Assembly: GCF_018260395.1 (NCBI RefSeq)
Contig: NZ_JAGLBC010000008.1
Location: 1 to 39,809, forward strand
Direction of reading: 5' to 3'
Source: Psychrobacter sp.
GTDB lineage: Bacteria; Pseudomonadota; Gammaproteobacteria; Pseudomonadales; Moraxellaceae
Length of the DNA stretch: 39,809 nucleotides
Positions within the stretch are counted from its first letter, which is position 1; each line of letters starts with the position of its first letter. The notes under the pieces were generated by a model. The model was not told the origin of the DNA. It made no database searches and saw only the letters and a program-made list of their open reading frames with translations. Positions 19,957-29,455 of this stretch are shown here, one piece after another. A program made the position numbers and the translations under genes.

Positions 19957-20101
19957 TATGTCCTCTTAGCCACAAATTTTATTTAAAACTTTATATAAAA
20001 CAAACCAAGTATAAAAAGTTGATTCATGACAATCAGCCTTATATCGCTTAGCTATAAACTCAAATCAACTTACTAAAGCATAATTTAAAAAGTTCTATAA
20101 A

Positions 20102-20123
20102 GCTGAAGCCAATTCACTTCAGC
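20102..20123 (-). promoter_or_regulatory. Stem-loop in the atpF-atpH spacer
   Basis: GCTGAAG (20102-20108) and CTTCAGC (20117-20123) form a 7-bp GC-containing stem with an 8-nt loop. On the minus strand the sequence after it is A/T-rich but lacks a continuous T run. It may be an attenuator or a stability element. Confidence 0.45.
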
Positions 20124-20216
20124 CTAGTAACGATAAATCTTAAGACTAATATATATCACTTATAAGTTAGCTACCAGTTTGTAGATGACTTATTAAAAAA
20201 TAACTTATTTTATAAA

Positions 20217-20687
20217 TTACAATTTAGCAGCTAAATCTTCTAACATTTTGGCATGCTGATGTACATCAACTCTCTCTTTAAGAATTTGTTCAGCACCTAA
20301 AACTGCAAGCTCAGAAACTTGAGTGCGTAAACTCTCACGTGCTTGATTAATTTCGAGATCGATTGACTCACGGGCTTGCTGACGAATACGTTCGCCTTCA
20401 ACTTCTGCCTGTACTTTTGCTTCTTCGATAAGCTGGTTTGCGCTTTTATTTGCCTGTTCAATCAGTGCAGCAGCTTTTACTTTAGCAGTAGCAAGCTCTT
20501 GTTCTACCGATTGCTCAGCATTTGCTAAGTCTAATTTTGCCTTTTCAGCTGCATTCAGACCTTCAGCGATCTTACGCTGACGCTCTTCAATAGCACCCAT
20601 TAACGCAGGCCAAATAAACTTCATGCAAAATAATACAAAAAATGCAAACGCTATGGACTGACCGATTAGGGTTAGATTGATATTCAC
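20217..20687 (-). CDS. atpF: ATP synthase Fo subunit b, GTG start
   Basis: Peripheral-stalk subunit with one N-terminal membrane anchor (residues 4-26, [20 protein letters not shown]) and a long hydrophilic dimerising helix ([20 protein letters not shown] and onward), 156 residues, matching E. coli b. The start codon is GTG (complement of 20685-20687), with AGAGGTG placed just upstream. It is the third Fo gene, after atpB and atpE. Confidence 0.96.
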   Translation of the reverse strand: MNINLTLIGQSIAFAFFVLFCMKFIWPALMGAIEERQRKIAEGLNAAEKAKLDLANAEQSVEQELATAKVKAAALIEQANKSANQLIEEAKVQAEVEGERIRQQARESIDLEINQARESLRTQVSELAVLGAEQILKERVDVHQHAKMLEDLAAKL

Positions 20688-20792
20688 ACGATCACCTCTT
20701 TATTAATAAAAATCAGGATCATTGACCATTCGATATCTGATAAAGCTTTCTAAGTCATTGCGAATGGTCAACAGGGCTCACTGATGTTTAAA

Positions 20793-21056
<264 letters not shown>

Positions 21057-21074
21057 CTAAGAAAAAAACTTTAA

Positions 21075-22324
<1,250 letters not shown>

Positions 22325-22780
22325 TTAATAGTTTTTTGAGAGGCTAAAAAAGTGGCCTATCTGCATCATAATAAATCCAACCATGACAGCGACAGCAGAA
22401 AACGACTCTACAGTCATGAAAATAATGCTAAAACCGCTAATTACTATAATCCATTTGATAATTTGACCGATATACATTTGGCCAACGATATTATGTCTAA
22501 ATTTGGCACCCGTAGATCTAAAAACAAACCAACTAAATACAGACTGCGCTAACCAATTCAGCATGGCTCCTAAAGCCACGCTTTTTGCGATAACCAGTTG
22601 TATTTGATCATTAGCCTCAAGGCTTGAGCCTTTAGAAAAAAACGACAGATCAATAATGCAAGCAATGACAATTATGGCTAGTAGCAAGCCAACCCTATAC
22701 AAGGCCTGTTGACGTAATCTCTTTCGCTGCATCGCTTTGCGCTGTGATGCGCGTAACGGCATATTTGAAGGATTTGACAT
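22325..22780 (-). CDS. atpI: ATP synthase assembly protein AtpI
   Basis: Small membrane protein that assists c-ring assembly and often heads atp operons. From the ATG at 22780 it has 151 residues: a basic N-terminus (RASQRKAMQRKRLRQQALYR) and four hydrophobic segments (VGLLLAIIVIACIIDLSFF, IAKSVALGAMLNWLAQSVF, QIIKWIIVISGFSIIFMTVE, AVAVMVGFIMMQIGHFF). A TTG at 22798 is in frame, but it lies only about four bases after the predicted transcription start, so the ATG is preferred. AtpI sequences vary a lot; position and topology support the call. Confidence 0.88.
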   Translation of the reverse strand: MSNPSNMPLRASQRKAMQRKRLRQQALYRVGLLLAIIVIACIIDLSFFSKGSSLEANDQIQLVIAKSVALGAMLNWLAQSVFSWFVFRSTGAKFRHNIVGQMYIGQIIKWIIVISGFSIIFMTVESFSAVAVMVGFIMMQIGHFFSLSKNY

Positions 22781-22808
22781 ATCTTTTCTATTGACCAAAA
22801 CGCGAACT

Positions 22809-22837
22809 ATTATAAAGACAGCTTATAGTTAAAGCAA
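22809..22837 (-). promoter_or_regulatory. Promoter of the atp operon
   Basis: On the minus strand TTGCTT (complement of 22832-22837), a 17-base spacer and TATAAT (complement of 22809-22814) form a good sigma-70 promoter. The start of transcription would be near 22802, about 22 bases before the atpI ATG. Confidence 0.75.
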
Positions 22838-22968
22838 GAAAAAAGGTAGCTTTTGTCAAATAGTTTTATTATGCAAATCTGTAAATAATTATTGAAGTGC
22901 CTTCAAATATGTCTACGACCATTTAAATGATTTATTAGTTGATAATTATTATATCAATCATATCTAAG

Positions 22969-24054
22969 CTAGCCGATACAACGATTGATATTGGTCGCCA
23001 ATTTAAGCCAACCTGATACAAAATCAGTGGCGGCACTCATATCTTCTTGCTGAACAGTGCTATTCACTGGATTTAACTTATTCAATGCTCCTTTATTGTT
23101 CTCAGTTTGCAATACCATACACATAGTTGGTTTGGGTCGGGTTGAGTTTAGCCAAACAAATTGACTAGCTTTAGGTGGAAGATGATGATCAGAGGTAAGG
23201 GCGCCAGCCAGCTTTAAATTCAAGGCAGATTCTATGTAGCCAAAAGCATCGTGATACGCCCAGTAAGGTCTTGGTTTGGATGTTTTGCTTTGAGCCTGCA
23301 ACACTGCCTGATTCATCTGTTTTTCAAAATTACGCACGTTGGTGGCATAAACGGCTTTATATTTCGGATTGGCTCGGCTATAAAGAGATCCTAATGCTCG
23401 AGTGATAGCCTTTGCATTTTCAGGCTCTAACCAAATGTGCGGATCTAAAGTTCCCGCAATAGGCTGTGCTTTAATATCTCGTAATGGTCGGCGCTTGAAT
23501 GCGTTGAAGCTAAATAAACTTATACTATTTGCACTTTTACCCACAGAGTTGACTAGATTTGACTCAAGTTCATTACCAAACCAAACCACATAGCGACTGT
23601 CTTTAACTGTTTTAATAGCACTAGGACTTAAGGTTCCATGATGCCCGACGTCACCAGGCTGTAATAATAATTTTCCAGAAGGCGCACCCTTGGTTACTGC
23701 TTCACTCAACAAAAATAACGGATAATTACTGATCGCAATTTCGGTTTTATTTGTAACAGATGCAGGTAAAGAGGCTAGTGGTATGCTTGGTTGATTAATA
23801 GCCGCTCTTTTGGGTGTGGGGGTATGTACTTCATTGTGTTCTTCGTGTTGTTCATGCTCGTGTTCCTCATGCTCATGTTCTTCATGAGCGTGTTCCTCAT
23901 GAGCGTGTTCTTCATGAGCGTGTTCCTCATGCTTGTGATCACTAGCTGTTGCTAAAGTAGAGGCTGTTATAATTGCAGAAGTGGTAAGACTACCTATCAA
24001 TAGACGCTTTAGGGAAATAATAATTGGATTTAGATATTCTGTAGCTGTAGACAT
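22969..24054 (-). CDS. znuA: Zinc ABC transporter, periplasmic zinc-binding protein ZnuA
   Basis: Solute-binding protein delivering Zn2+ to ZnuB/ZnuC. The 361 residues start with a signal-like hydrophobic segment (RLLIGSLTTSAIITASTLAT). A His/Glu-rich run follows at once (repeats of HAHEEHAHEEH, about residues 40-75), presumed to gather zinc. In most ZnuA this loop lies in the middle of the domain; here it is N-terminal. Cluster-9 binding-protein elements follow: QPGDVGHHGTLSPSAI (first His), DPHIWLEPENAKAIT (second His), YWAYHDAFGYIESALN (third His). The C-terminal half is more divergent (PTMCMVLQTENNKG). It is divergent from zur, with a Zur box between. Confidence 0.9.
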   Translation of the reverse strand: MSTATEYLNPIIISLKRLLIGSLTTSAIITASTLATASDHKHEEHAHEEHAHEEHAHEEHEHEEHEHEQHEEHNEVHTPTPKRAAINQPSIPLASLPASVTNKTEIAISNYPLFLLSEAVTKGAPSGKLLLQPGDVGHHGTLSPSAIKTVKDSRYVVWFGNELESNLVNSVGKSANSISLFSFNAFKRRPLRDIKAQPIAGTLDPHIWLEPENAKAITRALGSLYSRANPKYKAVYATNVRNFEKQMNQAVLQAQSKTSKPRPYWAYHDAFGYIESALNLKLAGALTSDHHLPPKASQFVWLNSTRPKPTMCMVLQTENNKGALNKLNPVNSTVQQEDMSAATDFVSGWLKLATNINRCIG

Positions 24055-24164
24055 AGCAATCTCTATAATTAAAATTAAAGTAGTGTTACAAGGATGGAAT
24101 AAAAATGGTTAAATACAAAATGTATTACTAAAGAATGTATAACTAAACCATTATTTATCAGATA

Positions 24165-24179
24165 TGTTATACTATAACA
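24165..24179. promoter_or_regulatory. Zur box in the znuA-zur intergenic region
   Basis: TGTTATACTATAACA is a perfect 15-bp inverted repeat centred at 24172. It matches the known gammaproteobacterial Zur core GTTATA-N-TATAAC. It lies 54 bases before the zur start and about 110 bases before znuA, so one operator may serve both directions. Confidence 0.85.
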
Positions 24180-24233
24180 AATGATAATTTAAGACTTTTC
24201 TCAAAAAAATAATTCAGTAGCTCGAGGCTTGCC

Positions 24234-24809
24234 ATGATTCACCCTGCTAACTTTGCTCTTGATTGTCAGGATAGTCCTTGTGATCAACATGAGGCACATT
24301 CACATGATGTTCATGCTCTAGACGATGAAGCTATTAGTGCTCGCTTACAGACTGCTGAGCAAACTTGTAGCGCTAAAGGGGCTAGATTTACGCCTTTAAG
24401 ACGCACGGTATATCAGCTTATTTTAGAGTCCGATAAACCGTTAGGCGCTTATGATTTAATCCAAAGTTTACAACAAACTCGTGAGCAGTCTGCTGAAAAA
24501 GCTAAAATGGTGGCTCCCCCAACCATTTATCGCACTTTAGAATTTTTATTGGATTTTGGCTTTATCCATCAACTGACTTCAATCAATGCTTTTGTACCTT
24601 GTTGTCATCCACGTGATGCCCATAATGCAGTATTTTTACTCTGCAATGAATGTCGTCGTGTGCAAGAGTTTAGCGGTATACCAGCTCAAGACATAGTTGG
24701 CTTTGTAAAAAATGAAGTAGGGTTTAAGGTTGAGCAAAGTGTGATGGAACTCAAAGGTTTATGTCAAACTTGTTTACCATTATCTGAAGCTTCTATAGAG
24801 GATGCGTAG
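24234..24809 (+). CDS. zur: Fur-family zinc uptake regulator Zur
   Basis: Zinc-sensing repressor, 191 residues. The N-terminal 30 residues are His/Cys/Asp-rich (DCQDSPCDQHEAHSHDVH), an extension over the usual start at about EQTCSAKGARFTPLRRTVYQ. The winged helix has the recognition segment APPTIYRTLEFLLDFGFIHQ. The C-terminal dimerisation/metal domain carries HPRDAHNAVFLLCNECRRV and LKGLCQTCLP, the two CxxC pairs of the structural zinc site. GAGG lies before the ATG. Its stop is three bases before znuC, so they are co-transcribed. Zur is preferred over Fur because of the operator and the znu neighbours. Confidence 0.92.
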   Translation: MIHPANFALDCQDSPCDQHEAHSHDVHALDDEAISARLQTAEQTCSAKGARFTPLRRTVYQLILESDKPLGAYDLIQSLQQTREQSAEKAKMVAPPTIYRTLEFLLDFGFIHQLTSINAFVPCCHPRDAHNAVFLLCNECRRVQEFSGIPAQDIVGFVKNEVGFKVEQSVMELKGLCQTCLPLSEASIEDA

Positions 24810-24812
24810 TAT

Positions 24813-25778
24813 ATGCCGCAATCCAACCAGCTAAAACATACTGATAAAGTGGCTATTTCATCCTTCACAGAGCCAAATACAATCACTGAGACTACGCCAC
24901 TTATCACCCTACAACGTATTGGGTTTGAAGTGAGTAGCCGCGGTATAGGTGAATCAAAATTTTCGAGTAAAACCAGTAATGACTCACAGATTTTAATTAA
25001 ATTACCTTCTAAACCGTCATCTGCTAAGCGTACAGGATGGCTTAGCGGCGCACGATCAGCCAAAGCCGCTTCACATACTCAGTCGGCTGCCCATGAATCA
25101 AAAACTTTATTAACTGACATCAGCTTGCAAATATTACCCAATGAAAAAATAAGTGTCATTGGGCCTAATGGCGCTGGTAAGTCTACCCTAATGAAGCTTA
25201 TTCTGGGATTAATTGAGCCAAGCTCAGGAAAGATTAGCCGTCACCCTAATCTTAAGCTAGGTTATGTGCCTCAAAAGTTTACCGTACCGGCCATTTTGCC
25301 ACTGCGCGTAGAAGACTTATTGGCTCAAACCACAAAAAGAGTGACCGCAACGGAACAGGCCTATTTATATGAACGTCTGTCGGTAACACAATTGCTTAAA
25401 AAACAGGTGATCCATTTGTCTGGAGGAGAAACCCAAAGGATTTTACTGGCTCGCTCCTTACTATCAAAACCGAATTTGTTGGTTTTAGATGAACCTATGC
25501 AAGGTCTAGATCCTGAAAGTGAACGCTGGCTATATGAGTTTATCGATGACTTGCCTGCCTTTTTGCGATGTGCCATGGTGGTGGTTTCTCATGACTTACA
25601 CTGGGTAATGCGGGGTAGCCGTAGGGTTATATGCTTAAATAAGCATATTTGCTGCGAGGGACAACCTAGCGATCTGGGTGTTTCTGAAGAATTCAAAAAA
25701 CTATTTGGGCATCAGTATGAACAACCTTATATTCATAAACCTCATGACTGTTTACACCATGGTTCGCAGCTATCCTAA
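24813..25778 (+). CDS. znuC: Zinc ABC transporter ATP-binding protein ZnuC
   Basis: ATPase of the zinc importer, 321 residues against about 250 usual. Walker A is GPNGAGKST, Q-loop YVPQKF, signature LSGGETQR, Walker B LLVLDEP, H-loop VVVSHDLH. Between the first strand (TLQRIGFEVSSRG) and the rest of the nucleotide domain (LLTDISLQILPNEK) an extra segment of about 50 Ser/Lys-rich residues (roughly 45-95) breaks the ABC antiparallel beta region, and the N-terminus is longer by about 25. The C-terminus is His/Cys-rich (YIHKPHDCLHHGSQ). The ATG almost abuts the zur stop. Confidence 0.93.
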   Translation: MPQSNQLKHTDKVAISSFTEPNTITETTPLITLQRIGFEVSSRGIGESKFSSKTSNDSQILIKLPSKPSSAKRTGWLSGARSAKAASHTQSAAHESKTLLTDISLQILPNEKISVIGPNGAGKSTLMKLILGLIEPSSGKISRHPNLKLGYVPQKFTVPAILPLRVEDLLAQTTKRVTATEQAYLYERLSVTQLLKKQVIHLSGGETQRILLARSLLSKPNLLVLDEPMQGLDPESERWLYEFIDDLPAFLRCAMVVVSHDLHWVMRGSRRVICLNKHICCEGQPSDLGVSEEFKKLFGHQYEQPYIHKPHDCLHHGSQLS

Positions 25779-25820
25779 ACAATTATTTATTCTGCCGACG
25801 TGTTTTTGACCCGTTAACAT

Positions 25821-25907
25821 TGTTTTGAGATAGAGTATGTTTTGAGATAGAGTATGTTTTGAGATAAGGTATGATTTTGAGATAGATTATGATTCTGAAA
25901 TAAAGTA
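25821..25907. repeat. 17-18 bp tandem repeat, 5 copies, between znuC and znuB
   Basis: Units begin at 25821, 25838, 25855, 25872 and 25890. The first two are identical (TGTTTTGAGATAGAGTA) and later ones drift and gain one base. The array lies inside the 215-base gap between the two transporter genes. Confidence 0.88.
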
Positions 25908-25993
25908 TGCAAGATTAAGTCTTTACGGCTGAACTTATAAAACTAAACCGCTTTTTAAACCTCTTAAAAAATTTTTTTCGGAATACCGCTTGT

Positions 25994-26788
25994 ATGCTTA
26001 ATGAATGGCTCGATATCATAGCGCCTGCCTGGATTTGTGGCAGTTTGTTGGCCTTATTATCTGCCCCCTTGGGCTGTTTAGTACTTTGGCGACGTATGTC
26101 GTTTTTTGCTGATGCACTAGCTCATGGGACTTTGTTTGGCGTCGCTTTGGCTGCTTTATGGCACCTGCCATTTGCATTAGGTATTGGCTTAGTCAGTGTT
26201 CTGGTGGTGATCAGTCTAATCTGGTTAGAAGACGAGCGTCTGCCGAGTGATGCCTTATTGGCAGTGGTATCAGTGTCAATGTTATGTTTGGGCTTATTAA
26301 CCTTAACCCACTTAACCCAAATGCAAGCGAATGTTCTAGGTTATTTATTTGGTAACCTTTTAGAGGTAAGCTGGAGCGACTTACCTATGTTATCGATCTA
26401 TGTGGCTATTGGTCTTGCTTTTTTAATTTACATATGGCGTCAGCAAGTCATCTTAGCCACTCATGCCGATCTAGCACAGGTGGCAGGGATTAATGCTATC
26501 CTTCAACGCTTATTTTTTATGGGTGTTTTGGCTGGGTTTTGTGCTTTAGCGCTGCAAGCAGTGGGTAGCTTATTAATTAGTGGTCTATTAATACTACCTG
26601 CATTGACTGCAAGACTGTGGGCCCACTCCCCTAGACAAATGGTGGTGTTTGCGGTGATTTTGGCCCAGTTGGCCGTTACTGGCGGTGTTTGGGGCAGTGT
26701 GCTACTAGATATTCAAACGGGTTTGGCCATAGTACTTGGTCTAGCGATGGTGTTTTTCGCAGCTTTTATGGTGTCTCGAGTTACTTGA
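25994..26788 (+). CDS. znuB: Zinc ABC transporter permease ZnuB
   Basis: Membrane channel of the zinc importer, 264 residues, with seven to eight hydrophobic helices. ABC-3 family features include SAPLGCLVLWRRMSFFADAL with the following AHGTLFGVALA, VLGYLFGNLLEVS, the cytoplasmic coupling segment HADLAQVAGINAILQRLFFM, and LQAVGSLLISGLLILPALTA. It is separated from znuC by 215 bases with a tandem repeat, unlike the tight znuCB pairs of many relatives. It may still be cotranscribed, as no terminator was seen. Confidence 0.94.
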   Translation: MLNEWLDIIAPAWICGSLLALLSAPLGCLVLWRRMSFFADALAHGTLFGVALAALWHLPFALGIGLVSVLVVISLIWLEDERLPSDALLAVVSVSMLCLGLLTLTHLTQMQANVLGYLFGNLLEVSWSDLPMLSIYVAIGLAFLIYIWRQQVILATHADLAQVAGINAILQRLFFMGVLAGFCALALQAVGSLLISGLLILPALTARLWAHSPRQMVVFAVILAQLAVTGGVWGSVLLDIQTGLAIVLGLAMVFFAAFMVSRVT

Positions 26789-26865
26789 CCCTATGAGATA
26801 TAAAAGCTTATTGCTATATTAACTCTTTGATTCAGCCGATCCGATGCTAATAATTTGGAGTTTTT

Positions 26866-27744
26866 ATGTCAACTTTGAACCACCTTGGCTACCCGTCTTA
26901 TCCACCTACAGAAATATTTACCGAAGATGGTCTAATTAATATTCTACAACTTACTGATCTGCATCTATCTTTAGACGATATTAAGTCACAAGATATTAAA
27001 AATAATGACAATAAAATAACCTGTAAGCTCAACAACTATCAAACCTTTATTGCTTGCTTACAACAAGCCTTAAACGAACCAATCCGTTGCGACCTAATCT
27101 TATTAACCGGCGACCTAGTTAATGAAGTAAAGCCTGAGATTTACGAGCTGATTTATTTGACCTTAGTAGAGACTGGCATACCTTTTGCTTGTATAGCTGG
27201 CAATCATGATGTGACCGATGAGCTAGGGGCTGACCTACCCTTCCATAATCGAACATTTATAGCACATAAGCCACATTCTATGCTGTTATCACGTCACTGC
27301 ATTCAGCTAAACAACTGGAAATTATTGTTAATAGACAGTAGTGTACAGGGTGAAATCTATGGCACAGTAGGTAACAAAAACCTTAACTGGCTGTCTCAAA
27401 ATTTAGCAAATAGTCATTATCCTGTCATAATTGCCATGCATCATCACGTGCTTCCAATGGATTCCGCTTGGATTGATAAACACATTACAAAAGACAAAGC
27501 AGCATTTTGGCATCTAATTAACAGCAAACCTTCGGTAAAAGCTGTGGTTAGCGGCCATGTACATCAGTTTTTTGAACAACAAACCGAAGGTATTAAAGTC
27601 TATACAACACCTTCTACTTGTTATCAATTTAAACCGAAATCTGATGATTTTGCTATTGAGGATCATGAAGTACCAGGCTACCGTTGGTTAACCTTAACTA
27701 AACAAAACATTATGAGTAGCTGGGTAAAAAGATTAAGTGTCTAA
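26866..27744 (+). CDS. cpdA: Calcineurin-like phosphodiesterase, CpdA-like (3',5'-cAMP phosphodiesterase family)
   Basis: Binuclear metallophosphoesterase of 292 residues. All five metal-site motifs are present: D-x-H in LQLTDLHLS, GD in LLTGDLVNE, GNHD in IAGNHDVTD, the histidine in IIAMHHHVLP, and GHVHQ near the C-terminus. Length and motif spacing fit class III cyclic nucleotide phosphodiesterases such as E. coli CpdA, which lowers cAMP. The substrate cannot be fixed from sequence alone. TTTGGAG lies upstream of the ATG. It is 77 bases after znuB and could be read from the same transcript. Confidence 0.85.
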   Translation: MSTLNHLGYPSYPPTEIFTEDGLINILQLTDLHLSLDDIKSQDIKNNDNKITCKLNNYQTFIACLQQALNEPIRCDLILLTGDLVNEVKPEIYELIYLTLVETGIPFACIAGNHDVTDELGADLPFHNRTFIAHKPHSMLLSRHCIQLNNWKLLLIDSSVQGEIYGTVGNKNLNWLSQNLANSHYPVIIAMHHHVLPMDSAWIDKHITKDKAAFWHLINSKPSVKAVVSGHVHQFFEQQTEGIKVYTTPSTCYQFKPKSDDFAIEDHEVPGYRWLTLTKQNIMSSWVKRLSV

Positions 27745-27791
27745 AGTATTTTAGATTTATTTTACTTGCTTAGATATAGCCATAATTGGTT

Positions 27792-27810
27792 TTATCTTAT
27801 TGAAAGATAA
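27792..27810. promoter_or_regulatory. Small inverted repeat before dksA
   Basis: TTATCTT (27792-27798) and AAGATAA (27804-27810) form a 7-bp palindrome with a 5-nt centre. It is not followed by T, so it may be an operator or a weak hairpin in the 174-base cpdA-dksA spacer. Confidence 0.35.
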
Positions 27811-27918
27811 GTAAGGAGACCTTATACAATACTTCTCGCAATAGCAAAAAAAATGTGATATAAGATTCAATTATTTTTTTATTTGGCACCCCCTACTTCA
27901 TGGATATAGGAACTTGTC

Positions 27919-28356
27919 ATGAGTCAAAATACTATTGACGACCTAACAACTTTTAAGCCTTACGAAGCTTCACCTGATGAAGAGTATATGTCTGATGCTC
28001 AGCTTACTCATTTTGAGAGTATTCTCAAAGCATGGAAGCAACAGTTGGCAGGAGATGCTGAAAGCACCAAGACTTACATTCAAGATGAGTCTGCCGCTTT
28101 ATCAGATACCAATGATAGAGCCACTCAAGAAGAAGAATTTGCGTTGGCACTACGTACTCGCGATCGTGAACGTAAGTTGGTTCGAAAAATAGACAAATCA
28201 TTAGCAGAAATCAGCAAGGGTGACTATGGTTTTTGTGAGACATGTGGCGTTGAAATTGGTTTACGTCGTTTAGAAGCGCGTCCTACCGCTACCCAGTGTA
28301 TTGATTGTAAAACGTTATCAGAGATTAAAGAGCGTCAAAATTGGGGACATTCATAA
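27919..28356 (+). CDS. dksA: RNA polymerase-binding transcription factor DksA
   Basis: DksA binds the RNA polymerase secondary channel and, with ppGpp, adjusts stringent-response promoters. The 145 residues show the coiled-coil with the acidic tip (DTNDRATQEEEFALALRTRD) and the C-terminal C4 zinc finger (CETCGVEIG ... CIDC). The start ATG has AGGAAC upstream. It sits immediately before gluQ, the arrangement known from E. coli and many gammaproteobacteria. Confidence 0.97.
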   Translation: MSQNTIDDLTTFKPYEASPDEEYMSDAQLTHFESILKAWKQQLAGDAESTKTYIQDESAALSDTNDRATQEEEFALALRTRDRERKLVRKIDKSLAEISKGDYGFCETCGVEIGLRRLEARPTATQCIDCKTLSEIKERQNWGHS

Positions 28357-28399
28357 GTCCCTTATTGGTTACTTGTAACTGATAGCGACTGACTTTTTT

Positions 28400-29383
28400 A
28401 TGACGATGCTACCAAATGAGCGGCCCACTGCTTGTCCTATTTATAGGCCGACAGTGGGCCGTTTTGCGCCATCCCCAACTGGTGAATTACATCTTGGTTC
28501 ACTTACCACAGCCATTGCTAGCTACTGTCATATTAAATCACTAAACGGGGATTGGTTAGTACGGATTGAGGACACTGACCGTCAACGCTGTAGTTTAAAA
28601 TATAGCGACCAAATCTTAGTTGATCTTGAAAATTTAGGCTTACATTGGGATCACGAAGTTTGGTATCAGTCAAAGCGAGAGTCAATTTATAACGAGCTAC
28701 TTCAAAAGCATCTTTTAGCTCGCGTCTATGAATGTGGCTGTTCTCGTAAAGCCTTATCCGGCTATGAGATATATCCTGGCTTTTGCTTACCAAAACCTAC
28801 CTTTAATCACTCTAATCCGACCACTTCCCTAAACGATAGCTCACTAAGCTATAGTCCTCAACGAAGAATGAAGGATTTATGGCAAAAAAAAATTAGAATT
28901 CAGTTGCCTAACCAAAGTATTGGGTTTATGGATGGTATACAAGGCATGCAATGGTGTAATGCGCAACAAACTTTAGGTGACGTGGTTTTGCGCCGTGCAG
29001 ATGGTACCATTAACTACTTTCTAGCAGTGAGTATTGATGATGGATTGCAAGGTATTACCCATGTGATGCGAGGTTTGGATATCTTGCCATTGACTACGGC
29101 TCAGATTTCTATTATGAGCTATCTGAATCTGCCAGCCATTGAACATTGGTATCATTTACCTTTGGTAGAAAATCAATACGGTCAAAAACTCTCCAAACAA
29201 AATTTAGCTACCCCTATTGACACTGATAACCTAGCCAAATGCCAAGGGTTAATTCAACAAGCCTTGGACTTATTAAAACAACCGCCAGTAGACTTTGATA
29301 AGCCAGAAGTCATGCTAAAACAAGCAGTGGAGCAATGGCAATTGTCCCCATTACAACATCAAAAGTTGTTAGCTAAGATTTAA
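28400..29383 (+). CDS. gluQ: Glutamyl-Q tRNA(Asp) synthetase
   Basis: Truncated GluRS paralogue that attaches glutamate to queuosine 34 of tRNA-Asp. The catalytic core has the HIGH-like element in [30 protein letters not shown], the zinc-binding cysteines YECGCSRK with YPGFC, the tRNA-discriminating [12 protein letters not shown], and the KMSKS-type loop QKLSKQN. There is no anticodon-binding domain, and 327 residues is close to the family length. The start is ATG at 28400 or 28406; neither has a good ribosome-binding site, so translation may be coupled to dksA 43 bases upstream. Confidence 0.94.
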   Translation: MTMLPNERPTACPIYRPTVGRFAPSPTGELHLGSLTTAIASYCHIKSLNGDWLVRIEDTDRQRCSLKYSDQILVDLENLGLHWDHEVWYQSKRESIYNELLQKHLLARVYECGCSRKALSGYEIYPGFCLPKPTFNHSNPTTSLNDSSLSYSPQRRMKDLWQKKIRIQLPNQSIGFMDGIQGMQWCNAQQTLGDVVLRRADGTINYFLAVSIDDGLQGITHVMRGLDILPLTTAQISIMSYLNLPAIEHWYHLPLVENQYGQKLSKQNLATPIDTDNLAKCQGLIQQALDLLKQPPVDFDKPEVMLKQAVEQWQLSPLQHQKLLAKI

Positions 29384-29455
29384 GTTAAGTATCAAACTCG
29401 TAGCTAGCTACTAAATTTAAATAATGAGTTTATTGTCTCATGTTGATTATGGGTT

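Noticed and set aside
23840-23940. Nucleotide repeat inside znuA considered as a repeat element
   Set aside because: It is the coding sequence of the His/Glu-rich metal-binding run and stays in frame.
29394-29431. AAACTC/GAGTTT with an inner GTAGCTAGCTAC palindrome between gluQ and ftsW
   Set aside because: It could be a bidirectional terminator, but the outer stem is only six pairs with a long loop and there is no T run, so it was not called.
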